Assembly: GCA_937896305.1 (NCBI GenBank)
Contig: CALBND010000165.1
Location: 1-20,020, forward strand
From: an uncultured Actinomycetes bacterium
GTDB taxonomy: Bacteria; Actinomycetota; Actinomycetes; S36-B12; UBA5976
Direction of reading: 5' to 3'
Length of the DNA stretch: 20,020 bases
Shown: positions 7,596 to 14,362 of the stretch, in pieces
Numbering within the stretch: position 1 is the first letter of the stretch
Layout of the letters: every line of letters starts with the position of its first letter
The notes under the pieces: model-generated
Databases searched by the model: none
Seen by the model: the letters and a program-made list of their open reading frames with translations, nothing else
Told to the model about the DNA's origin: nothing
Translations under genes and position numbers: made by a program

Positions 7596-8519
7596 TATTT
7601 TTGCTATTGCTTTAGGAATTTTATTTACAATCATTGATGCAGTTATTGAATTATGTTTAGAAGCTAAAAGTGCTGCCTGGGCATGAATAAAGCTTGCCCC
7701 TACCCCGATCTCTAACAAACTAACTCTTTGACTACTTAGCCTTTTTCGATTCGAACAAACCAAAGCACCCAAAATCCCTGCTAAAACATCACCACTTCCA
7801 GCAGTAGCCAAAAAGGTTGTAGCTTGTGGTAATTCTTCAACCTCTACTCCATCTGAAACAAATGTTTTATTTCCTTTCAATAAAACATTTACCCCCAGTT
7901 TGCGAGCAGCAAATCTGGCCCATTTTTCAGGATTTTCAGATATATCTTTCACAGTGCATGAATGATTTCTAGAGTTTAATAATCTTGCTAATTCGCCATA
8001 GTGTGGAGTGATGATGGTGGGAGCTTCAATTTTTCCGGCCAAAAACATTGCCCCGGCATCTAAAACTGTAGGAAGATTTAATTTAGCGGCCTGTTTTAAC
8101 TCTCGATGCCTTTTAGTACTAAAAATATTTTTTTCCACAATTCCAGATCCCAACAAAAATGCATCCACTAATCCTGGTTCTGTAACAACTTCAGGGTTTT
8201 TAGCTAAAACTAGTTGCCCTGTTTCTTTGTTTGGTGAATAAAAGCGAGTCATGCCAATTCCAGTTTGATTTGCAGCACTCACACTTAAAACTGCAGCCCC
8301 TGGAAAATTTATAGATCCAGTAACTATTCCCAAAACTCCTCTGGAGTATTTGTGGTCATCAGCATTAGGGGTGATGATGATTTCTCGCACAATTGCCTTG
8401 ATCCAACTTTTCACAATCCCCAGCCTAATCTTTTTCAAGGCAATTGCGTCCGATTCCCGAATAGAAAAACATGGTGACTTATCAACTCCACCCAGATAAC
8501 TGCTATTAATAGGTATCAA
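7587..8519 (-). CDS. nnrD: ADP/ATP-dependent NAD(P)H-hydrate dehydratase
   Basis: A repair enzyme that dehydrates S-NAD(P)HX back to NAD(P)H, of the ribokinase-like YjeF C-terminal family. Visible motifs are RGVLGIVTGS (60-69), FPGAAVLSV (72-80), VLDAGA (152-157), TPHYGE (171-176) and the nucleotide/catalytic loop ATAGSGDVLAGILGAL near 238-253 with Asp244. Many bacteria fuse this domain to the NnrE epimerase; here no epimerase domain is present, and the first 45 residues are not recognisable. The start at 8519 is TTG without a clear ribosome binding site; an internal TTG at codon 28 is an alternative. The 3' end overlaps the convergent hydroxyacid dehydrogenase gene by 9 bases, and its 5' end lies 22 bases from the divergent Gfo/Idh gene. 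Confidence 0.87.
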   Translation of the reverse strand: MIPINSSYLGGVDKSPCFSIRESDAIALKKIRLGIVKSWIKAIVREIIITPNADDHKYSRGVLGIVTGSINFPGAAVLSVSAANQTGIGMTRFYSPNKETGQLVLAKNPEVVTEPGLVDAFLLGSGIVEKNIFSTKRHRELKQAAKLNLPTVLDAGAMFLAGKIEAPTIITPHYGELARLLNSRNHSCTVKDISENPEKWARFAARKLGVNVLLKGNKTFVSDGVEVEELPQATTFLATAGSGDVLAGILGALVCSNRKRLSSQRVSLLEIGVGASFIHAQAALLASKHNSITASMIVNKIPKAIAKILD

Positions 8520-8541
8520 ATAGCAGAAGTGGGTATAAATA

Positions 8542-9501
8542 ATGTTTGAAGTTAATTGGGGATTTCTTGGTGCCGGTCATATTGCCCATAAAGCTCTCGC
8601 CCCTGCCACCCACAATGCCAAGGGTGCAAAAATTTATGCAGTAGCCAGCAGAGATGAAAAAAGGTCTGCTGAATTAGGTGGAAAAGTAGTTCACACTTCT
8701 TATGACGATTTATTAAATGATGACAAAGTTGATGCTGTCTATATTTCTTTAGCAAATCATCAGCATCTGGAATGGACGATAAAAGCACTTAATGCCGGCA
8801 AACACGTTTTATGCGAAAAACCATTAGGACTAGATGTTAGAGAAACCAAGCTGATGTTTGATGCTGCTGAAAAAAATAATCGACTCTTAGTAGAAGCAGT
8901 TTGGACTCGCTGGCACCCACGTTTCAAAAGAATGAAACAACTAATTGATGAAGGCGCTATTGGCAAAGTAAAAGCAATTAATACAGGCTTTACCTTCATT
9001 GGAGATGTGGAGGGCAACTACCGAAACGAACCAGCCATGGGTGGCGGGGCGCTTTACGACATTGGTTGCTATGAAATTCATTCCTGGATAGCCATGAGTG
9101 GTGGAGTAAAGAAATTTAAAGTCAAAAAAGTGAAACAAGATCAAGCTCGAAGTGGAATCGATTCGACTACCTGGGTTAAAGCAAGCATAAATAATTCAAT
9201 CAAAATTCAAGGCTGCTCATCTTTTGACTTTGAGGAATACCAAAACCTTGAAATCACAGGCAGTAAAGGTCGCATCAAAACAGGCCTTGGAAATTCATTT
9301 GGATCCTGGAATGAAGCCTCAAGTTTGATTTTGGAACAAAAAGGTCGCCTAGTAAACGTGGAAAATTTTCCTGTTGTTGATGCCTACCAATTAATGTTGG
9401 AAGAAGTTTCTGCCCGGATTAAGGGTGGCGACAATTGGGTTTTGAGTCCAGCAGATTCCATCAAAGCCGCTGAGATCCTTGACCAAATTGCTGCTGGCTA
9501 A
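8542..9501 (+). CDS. Gfo/Idh/MocA-family oxidoreductase
   Basis: The 319-residue product has an N-terminal Rossmann domain with GAGHIA (10-15), the family EKP motif at 92-94 and a C-terminal alpha/beta domain with GGGALYDIGCY near 167-177. The stretch EAVWTRWHP-RF near 118-128 followed by an IGKV motif resembles the dihydrodiol dehydrogenase/D-xylose 1-dehydrogenase branch of the family, whose members oxidise aldoses with NADP+. Substrate cannot be fixed from sequence; sugars or inositols are usual. It is divergent from nnrD with a 22-base gap, so promoters must overlap the nnrD 5' region. GTGGG, 8 to 12 bases before the ATG, is a weak ribosome binding site. An MFS exporter gene follows after 38 bases and may share its transcript. 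Confidence 0.87.
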   Translation: MFEVNWGFLGAGHIAHKALAPATHNAKGAKIYAVASRDEKRSAELGGKVVHTSYDDLLNDDKVDAVYISLANHQHLEWTIKALNAGKHVLCEKPLGLDVRETKLMFDAAEKNNRLLVEAVWTRWHPRFKRMKQLIDEGAIGKVKAINTGFTFIGDVEGNYRNEPAMGGGALYDIGCYEIHSWIAMSGGVKKFKVKKVKQDQARSGIDSTTWVKASINNSIKIQGCSSFDFEEYQNLEITGSKGRIKTGLGNSFGSWNEASSLILEQKGRLVNVENFPVVDAYQLMLEEVSARIKGGDNWVLSPADSIKAAEILDQIAAG

Positions 9502-9539
9502 ATAAAACCGTAAAACCCAAAAAGTAGACTTCGTTCACG

Positions 9540-10836
9540 ATGTCAACTCCTGCTCCTAGACGTATCCGAATGGATATCTCTGCCTTAAAAATTTCTCGCG
9601 ATTACCGCTTGCTCTTTAGCGCTGAAGTCGTAACCCAATTGGGAAACAAAATGACTTATGTGGCACTGCCTTTTCAAATGAAAGTCTTAACAGATTCCTA
9701 CCTTTGGGTAGGAGCGGTAGGCCTAGCCGAAGTGATCCCCTTAATTATTTTTGGACTTTATGGCGGAGTTTTAGCTGATGCATTTGATCGCAGAAAAATA
9801 ATTGTTTACGCAGAAATAGTTAGCTTAATCATCTCAGTTGCCTTGCTAGTTTATTCACTTTTTAGCGATCAGTCCCCTATCGTGATTTTGGTTTTAGCCG
9901 CATTCATTGCTGCTTCAGGTGGACTACAAAGCCCGGCGATGGAATCAATTCTTCCTCAAGTTGTGCCCTATCAAAAATTACCAAGTGCGATGGCTTTGAA
10001 CTCCTCAAAAAATCAATCCACCGCAGTTGTAGGCCCCATGATTGCTGGAATAATTCTTGCCTCCGGAGGTGTAAGTTATGCCTATTTTATTGACGTTTTA
10101 TCATTCTTTATTTCTATTTCATTATTTTTAAAAGTAAAAGCAATGAAACCTGCACATAATGCAGAGCGTCCTTCCTTAAAAAGAATTAAAGAAGGTTTGC
10201 AATACGCCTATTCGCGAAAAGATCTAATGGGCACGTATTTAATAGATATTTCGGCAATGTTTTTTTGCTTTCCCCTACGCACTATTTCCATTCGTTGCAG
10301 ACAAACTCGGTGGGGTTTGGACACTTGGTTTTCTTTACGCCAGCATTCCTTTAGGTGCCTTACTCGCAGCCATCACAAGTGGCTGGTCGAATCAAGTTTC
10401 TCGATATGGGCGAACCATAAGTTTGTCGGTCATGGGCTGGGGTGTGGGCATAGTGCTTTTTGGAATGTCGCACGTTTTAATTTTTGCGATGCTGGGATTG
10501 ATTGTGGCCGGTTTTTTTGATCAGCTTTCTGCCATTTTTAGGAGTTTGATGTGGAATCAATCAATCCCAGATGAACTACGGGGACGCCTTGCTTCCATTG
10601 AATTGTTGAGTTATTCAGTTGGTCCACAAGTCGGACAGATGCGCGGTGCCATCTTTGCTAGAGCTGGTGGACTTGAATTTTCAATTATTTCTGGTGGTCT
10701 GTTAACAATTTTTGTTTCAATATTTTTAAGTGCAACATTAAAAGATTTTTATAAATTTGATGTAAAAACAAATATTTTTGCAAAAAAAGTAAAAGATTTT
10801 CGCGAAAAAAATAGTAACCTTGACCCCTATATGTAG
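9540..10836 (+). pseudogene. MFS transporter (enterobactin-exporter-like MFS_3), split by a +1 frameshift
   Basis: The intact product would be a 12-helix exporter of about 431 residues. The first half (to about residue 240) reads normally and includes the MFS motif A as GGVLADAFDRRK between helices 2 and 3. At 10260-10266 a run of seven T follows ATG. With seven T the frame goes to nonsense-like sequence that stops at 10520. With six T it continues as MFFAFPYALFPF and on through helices and an MFS-like SIPDELRGRLAS motif to the stop at 10836. Codon use and hydrophobicity stay gene-like on both sides, so the break is either very recent, a homopolymer sequencing error, or slippage at the T run. 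The C-terminal tail is Lys/Phe-rich. Substrate is unknown; drugs or siderophores are usual. Confidence 0.82.
10260..10266 (+). other. T7 homopolymer at the MFS frameshift point
   Basis: Seven T directly follow an ATG codon of the MFS gene. Removing one T joins the two open frames into one MFS protein, which localises the indel to this run. Confidence 0.85.
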
Positions 10837-11110
10837 TGATTTTTTTAAAAAAAATTTAAAAGAAGTGTGAACCCTTGAGTGTAAAAAACCCCCTCTGACC
10901 TGCGAAAATGCACCATTTTTGCAATAAAAATTTAGTAAAAAAAATAACAATATTTATGTATAAAAATGCTAAAAAATAATGAAAAAAACGGCGCGACACG
11001 ACGCGTTAAATATTGCGTTACATGATGACAATATGCATTTCTTCTGGAACGATTGTGCTTAACGTTCTTCTGTGATTTCCGGAACAGAAGACGACTCGCC
11101 AGGAGGAATT
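10837..11110. other. AT-rich intergenic region before the histone-like gene
   Basis: This 274-base gap holds no gene I can support. It begins with an AT-only palindrome (T7A8 at 10840-10854), which might end MFS transcription. It has long A runs, then a GC-rich patch near 10989-11005 and a small inverted repeat ATATTG (11010-11015) / CAATAT (11029-11034). The promoter of the histone-like gene should lie in the last 100 bases; I could not choose a -10/-35 pair with confidence. Confidence 0.5.
11066..11091 (+). promoter_or_regulatory. Hairpin in the 5' leader of the histone-like gene
   Basis: TCTTCTGT (11066-11073) and ACAGAAGA (11084-11091) pair as a perfect 8-bp stem with a 10-nt loop. The hairpin ends 9 bases before the ribosome binding site AGGAGGA. 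It could tune mRNA stability or translation, or at DNA level be a protein binding site. Confidence 0.35.
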
Positions 11111-11278
11111 GTGGCTAAAAGAAGAAAAAAAGCAGTTAAGAAAGCTGCACCAAAACGCCGTCGTAAAAAAGCAGCATCAGCTGCTCCAAAGCGTCGTCGT
11201 AAAAAAGCAGCAAAAGCAGCACCTAAAAAACGTCGTAAGAAAGCAGCTAAAAAAGCTGCTCCAAAGCGTCGTAAGTAA
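11111..11278 (+). CDS. Histone H1-like Lys/Arg/Ala/Pro repeat protein, prematurely stopped
   Basis: The 55-residue product is made almost only of Lys, Arg, Ala and Pro. It is built from repeats of a KKAA-x-AAPKRRR unit, as in H1 C-terminal-like nucleoid proteins (AlgP/HupS-tail type), and should bind and compact DNA. GTG 11111 is the start: AGGAGGA at 11101-11107, the best ribosome binding site in the window, lies 3 bases before it. The TAA at 11276-11278 falls inside the repeat array. The same codon series occurs at 11138 (AAG AAA GCT GCA CCA) but reads AAG TAA GCT GCA CCA at 11273. Repeat-coding sequence then runs on in the same frame to a second TAA at 11351-11353, which would give an 80-residue protein. 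An open frame in another phase over the same bases is a shadow of the repeats. Confidence 0.8.
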   Translation: MAKRRKKAVKKAAPKRRRKKAASAAPKRRRKKAAKAAPKKRRKKAAKKAAPKRRK

Positions 11279-11353
11279 GCTGCACCAAAGCGTCGTCGTA
11301 AGAAAGCAGCAAAAGCTGCTCCAAAGCGTCGTCGTCGTAAGAAAACTGCGTAA
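11279..11353 (+). other. In-frame continuation of the histone-like repeats beyond the stop
   Basis: Twenty-four further codons encode the same AAPKRRRKKAAK pattern in the same frame, ending with KKTA and TAA at 11351-11353, just before the terminator hairpin. The stretch has no other stop or frameshift. It looks like the natural C-terminus of the gene, cut off by one A-to-T difference at 11276, or reached by stop-codon readthrough. Confidence 0.75.
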
Positions 11354-11371
11354 CCTTCAAAGGTTTGCTAG

Positions 11372-11403
11372 AAAAGCCCCGGTGCTAAAACACCGGGGCT
11401 TTT
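11372..11403. terminator. Strong bidirectional rho-independent terminator
   Basis: AAAAGCCCCGGTG (11372-11384) and CACCGGGGCTTTT (11391-11403) are exact reverse complements, giving a 13-bp stem with the 6-nt loop CTAAAA. The A run before and T run after the GC core make it work in both directions: for the histone-like gene on the plus strand and for the convergent small membrane protein gene on the minus strand. Confidence 0.95.
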
Positions 11404-11418
11404 CATTTGTCTAATTAG

Positions 11419-11667
11419 TTATTTTTTAAAGATTCGATAAATCGATAGCAAGCCCGAAGTAATCGCGAACAGGCCAACTAGTCTGGCCCCGATTCCGATC
11501 TGCAAACTAAGAAACCAGAAACCTGAAATGATTGCAAAAATTGAAATCACTAAAGCCAAGAATTTAACTATTTTGTTATGGGATTTAAAACTTAAGCCCA
11601 AAGCAATTGGGCCGGCCATGAGGATTGTTAACAAAATCAACGAGGCTAAAACGGCCAGAGACTGCAT
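11419..11667 (-). CDS. Small three-helix membrane protein, unknown function
   Basis: The 82-residue product is almost all hydrophobic, with three likely membrane helices at about 4-26, 33-55 and 58-77 and a short basic C-terminus (IFKK). Charged residues between helices 1 and 2 (KSHNK) suggest the loop is cytoplasmic. No family is recognised. The gene is divergent from the secreted protease gene, with only 16 bases between the starts, and ends 15 bases short of the shared terminator. Length and clean hydrophobic periodicity support a real gene, though confidence is limited by its size. Confidence 0.65.
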   Translation of the reverse strand: MQSLAVLASLILLTILMAGPIALGLSFKSHNKIVKFLALVISIFAIISGFWFLSLQIGIGARLVGLFAITSGLLSIYRIFKK

Positions 11668-11683
11668 TGAAGTAGTCTAGATA

Positions 11684-12745
11684 GTGATGAAAAAATTAAT
11701 TAGCGGCATATCTATTTTTAGCCTTATTTCTATGGGCTTTTTAGCTACCCCAGCCCAAGGCGTTGTGGGTGGTGCCGATGCCACTGGCTCAGGATTTGTT
11801 GTAGCAATTCGAGTTGATCTTGGATCTGATTTTCAGACTGCTTGTACAGGTGGTTTATGGAAACCAAACATTGTTGTAACAGCAGCACATTGTGTTGTTG
11901 AAGAAGGTTCAACCAATGTTTATCCTGCTTCTAGTATTCACATTTATGCGCAAGGTATAAATTTAACTAACACCAGACCAGTAGCAAATGCCAGTGCAGT
12001 AATTGTTACTGAAGGTTACAAGAATTCATCAAATGGTTATGTCCAACCAAACGATATTGCTTTTCTAGTGCTGGATAAAGAAATCGGAATTCCACTAGTT
12101 ACACGTCTAGCTAGCGAAGCCGAAGTTGCAGGAGCTACTGCTGCGGTTAAGAAAATGTATTTCTTTGGTTATGGGCAAACTGCAGCAAAAAGTGATGTAT
12201 CCATGATTCCTTTAACCCTTTCCCAAACCCCATCACAATATTTGGGTGCCAAGACTTATCTATATGGAAAAACAGCTGCCAATAGTGGGGCTTGCTTTGG
12301 AGATAGTGGTGGCCCAGTTATTTTGCAAACCGAAACAGAAAATCTTTTAATCGGTCCAGTCGCCGGTGGTAGCGGTACCCCTTGTTATCCGGAATTAAAA
12401 ACCCGCGCCGTATTAAGTTTGGTTGCCAGCGGATTTACTTCACTTGCCAAACAAGCCCTAGCTCTTGCCGGATATCCAGCAGAAGAAGCAGTCACCATAG
12501 CCAGACCAGATTTCAAGAAAAAAACAACTTATAGTGCTAAAACTGCGGCAAAAAGACTTGGTTATCCAATTGCTGCCAGCACAAGTGTTTCTATTGTGGG
12601 CCTAAAAGCTAAACCAGCAGCAGCCTGTTCTGCTACTGCGAGCAAAGTTATCGCTAAATCCAAAGGCACTTGTACTGTGACATTTTCAGTGAAGAAAAAA
12701 GGCAAAGCTGCTAAGACTGTTAAAACCAGTTTCAGTATTAAATAA
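11684..12745 (+). CDS. Secreted trypsin-like serine protease (S1 family)
   Basis: The 353-residue product has a signal peptide (MMKK, hydrophobic 6-20, ATPAQG) followed directly by VVGG at 27-30, the position of the mature trypsin N-terminus. The catalytic triad is His69 (TAAHC), Asp124 (NDIAFL) and Ser208 (GDSGGP). Probable disulfides are Cys54-Cys70 and Cys204-Cys234. After the protease fold (about residue 260) comes a Lys/Ala/Ser/Thr-rich C-terminal part with a small beta-like module holding two Cys (about 312-353). This may bind the cell wall or form a stalk. Start is GTG 11684 or the following ATG 11687. No ribosome binding site is seen and TAGTCT at 11672-11677 would place transcription start at the start codon, so a leaderless mRNA is possible. 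It probably cleaves peptides outside the cell. Confidence 0.9.
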   Translation: MMKKLISGISIFSLISMGFLATPAQGVVGGADATGSGFVVAIRVDLGSDFQTACTGGLWKPNIVVTAAHCVVEEGSTNVYPASSIHIYAQGINLTNTRPVANASAVIVTEGYKNSSNGYVQPNDIAFLVLDKEIGIPLVTRLASEAEVAGATAAVKKMYFFGYGQTAAKSDVSMIPLTLSQTPSQYLGAKTYLYGKTAANSGACFGDSGGPVILQTETENLLIGPVAGGSGTPCYPELKTRAVLSLVASGFTSLAKQALALAGYPAEEAVTIARPDFKKKTTYSAKTAAKRLGYPIAASTSVSIVGLKAKPAAACSATASKVIAKSKGTCTVTFSVKKKGKAAKTVKTSFSIK

Positions 12746-12757
12746 TCGAGCCTTATT

Positions 12758-13588
12758 TTGCGAAGTGTTCCAGTAAATATTAAAAGACCTGAATATGTTG
12801 GAAAAAAATCTCCTGCCCCATATCAAGGTTCTGATGTTCAAAGTATTGAAGTAATTGAGAAAATGCGTATTGCTGGAAATATTGCTGCTAATGCCATGCA
12901 AACAGCAGCAAAAGCTATTGCACCGGGAATCACTACCGATAAATTAGATGAAATAGCTCACCAATACATGTGTGATCATGGAGCTTACCCTTCAACTTTG
13001 GGATATCGAGGTTTTCCGAAATCTCTATGCTCCTCCCTCAATGAAGTAATTTGTCACGGTATTCCTTCTAGCCAAATAATGAATGAAGGAGATATCGTCA
13101 ATTTAGATGTCACCGCATTTATTCACGGAGTTCATGGTGATACCAATGCCACTTTTTTTGTGGGAGAAAAATCAAGTGCACCCCTGGAAGTACAACTTTT
13201 AGTTGAAAGAACCAAAGAAGCCCTAGACCGAGCAATTACATCTGTTGCCCCTGGAAGACCCATCAATGTGATTGGTCGAGTGATTGAAAGCTATGCCAAA
13301 AGATTTGATTATGGAGTAGTCAGAGATTTCACCGGACATGGTGTGCACACTTCGTTTCATTCTGGATTGGTAATACCTCATTTTGATGATCCGCAAGCAA
13401 CTCAATTAATACAAGAAGGAATGACTTTCACAATCGAGCCGATGTTAAATCTTGGAACATATGATTACGATATTTTGCAAGACGGTTGGACTGTTTTAAC
13501 AAAAGATAGAAAAATTTCTGCCCAGTTCGAACATACTTTGGTGGTTACTAAAACTGGGGCTGAAATTCTTACCCTAGCTACTATTTAA
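12758..13588 (+). CDS. map: Methionine aminopeptidase, type I
   Basis: Removes the initiator methionine from nascent proteins. The 276-residue product has the pita-bread fold with all five metal ligands: Asp117 (NLDVTA), Asp128 (HGDTNA), His194 (TGHGVH), Glu227 (TIEPML) and Glu258 (QFEHT). The substrate-site His100 (CHGIP) is also present. The roughly 35-residue N-terminal extension with PEYVGK and PxPYxG resembles the longer actinobacterial type with an SH3-binding-like linker. The start is TTG, 12 bases after the protease stop, with only a weak GAG upstream, so translation may depend on the upstream gene. No zinc-finger domain is present. Confidence 0.95.
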   Translation: MRSVPVNIKRPEYVGKKSPAPYQGSDVQSIEVIEKMRIAGNIAANAMQTAAKAIAPGITTDKLDEIAHQYMCDHGAYPSTLGYRGFPKSLCSSLNEVICHGIPSSQIMNEGDIVNLDVTAFIHGVHGDTNATFFVGEKSSAPLEVQLLVERTKEALDRAITSVAPGRPINVIGRVIESYAKRFDYGVVRDFTGHGVHTSFHSGLVIPHFDDPQATQLIQEGMTFTIEPMLNLGTYDYDILQDGWTVLTKDRKISAQFEHTLVVTKTGAEILTLATI

Positions 13589-13680
13589 TTTGATTTTTTC
13601 TCGTACTTTATTAGCAATCGCCTACTTCCAATACCCCTTGTAAACAGACTCATCCCCTAGGTTCGATTCAGGTCAAAATA

Positions 13681-13686
13681 AAGGAG
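13681..13686 (+). promoter_or_regulatory. Ribosome binding site of the aquaporin gene
   Basis: AAGGAG lies 5 bases before ATG 13692 and fixes the start. The 103-base gap upstream should carry a promoter; TTGTAA at 13638 and TAGGTT at 13658 are candidate elements, but their 14-bp spacing is short. Confidence 0.7.
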
Positions 13687-13691
13687 AATTA

Positions 13692-14348
13692 ATGGTTAAT
13701 GCACCTGCCCGTTTATTGGCAGAATTTATTGGCACCTTCACCTTGATGGTGTTAAGTATCGGAGCAATTTTGAGTGGATCAGATATCACTGGGATTGCTT
13801 TGGCTTACGGTATTGCCGTATTTATCTCTATATCTGCTTTTGCACATATTTCAGGTGGAATGTTTAATCCAGCAGTAACAATTGCTATGTGGGTTACTAA
13901 AAGAATGAAATCGATAGATGCTTTGGCATTTATTGTTACCCAATTAATTGCTGGTGTATTTGCTGCTGTTGTTCTAAAGATTGGTTATGGAACATATGCT
14001 CAAAACATCGGTACCCCAACACTTGCTCAACCGATTAAACCTGTTTATGGGTTATTAGTTGAATTTATTGCCACCTTTATTTTAATGATGGTAATTATGG
14101 GTGTAGTTATTGATAAACGTGGTTCATATGCAACTGTTGCTGGTTTACCAGTTGGATTAGCAGTCACCGCTGGTGTTTTATTTGCCGGTCCCCTCACAGG
14201 TGGTGCAATGAACCCAGCTCGTTGGTTTGGTTCTGCAATTGCATCAGGAAGCTATGCCAATTTTTGGATCTGGATTGTTGGACCACTAGCTGGTGCGATT
14301 GCTGCAGCATTTCTTTACGATGCAGTAATGAAGCCTGCAAAGAAATAA
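13692..14348 (+). CDS. MIP-family aquaporin
   Basis: A 218-residue, six-helix channel with both NPA boxes: Asn59-Pro60-Ala61 (GGMFNPAVT) and Asn174-Pro175-Ala176 (GGAMNPAR). By alignment with E. coli AqpZ, the selectivity filter positions Phe43, His174, Thr183 and Arg189 correspond to Tyr39, Val162, Gly171 and Arg177. The missing His and the small Gly point away from a strict water channel and toward the AqpM-like type that also passes other small neutral molecules; glycerol-channel insertions are absent. It is preceded by a good AAGGAG site and followed after 14 bases by the sugar kinase gene, so the two may be co-transcribed. Transport of water or a small solute across the cytoplasmic membrane is secure; specificity is not. 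Confidence 0.93.
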   Translation: MVNAPARLLAEFIGTFTLMVLSIGAILSGSDITGIALAYGIAVFISISAFAHISGGMFNPAVTIAMWVTKRMKSIDALAFIVTQLIAGVFAAVVLKIGYGTYAQNIGTPTLAQPIKPVYGLLVEFIATFILMMVIMGVVIDKRGSYATVAGLPVGLAVTAGVLFAGPLTGGAMNPARWFGSAIASGSYANFWIWIVGPLAGAIAAAFLYDAVMKPAKK

Positions 14349-14362
14349 GACATAATTAATTC

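Noticed and set aside
10840..10854. T7A8 palindrome as the MFS terminator
   Set aside because: An AT-only stem without GC core is too weak to call a terminator.
10738..10950. 70-codon minus-strand open frame over the MFS end and AT-rich gap
   Set aside because: Its Phe/Lys/Ile-rich product comes from A/T runs; it is antisense to the MFS C-terminus and has no ribosome binding site.
11111..11353. Tandem repeats as a possible CRISPR or DNA satellite
   Set aside because: Repeat units follow codon phase and encode a Lys/Arg/Ala/Pro protein; there are no unique spacers.
11109..11414. Open frame of 101 codons overlapping the histone-like gene in another phase
   Set aside because: Low-complexity Gln/Leu/Val translation of the same repeat codons, running through the terminator hairpin; the AGGAGGA site and Lys/Arg/Ala repeats fit the GTG 11111 frame.
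3152..12767. Shared TTGCGAAGTG at two TTG starts (3152 and 12758)
   Set aside because: Ten matching bases at two unrelated genes, with no further similarity upstream or downstream; taken as chance.
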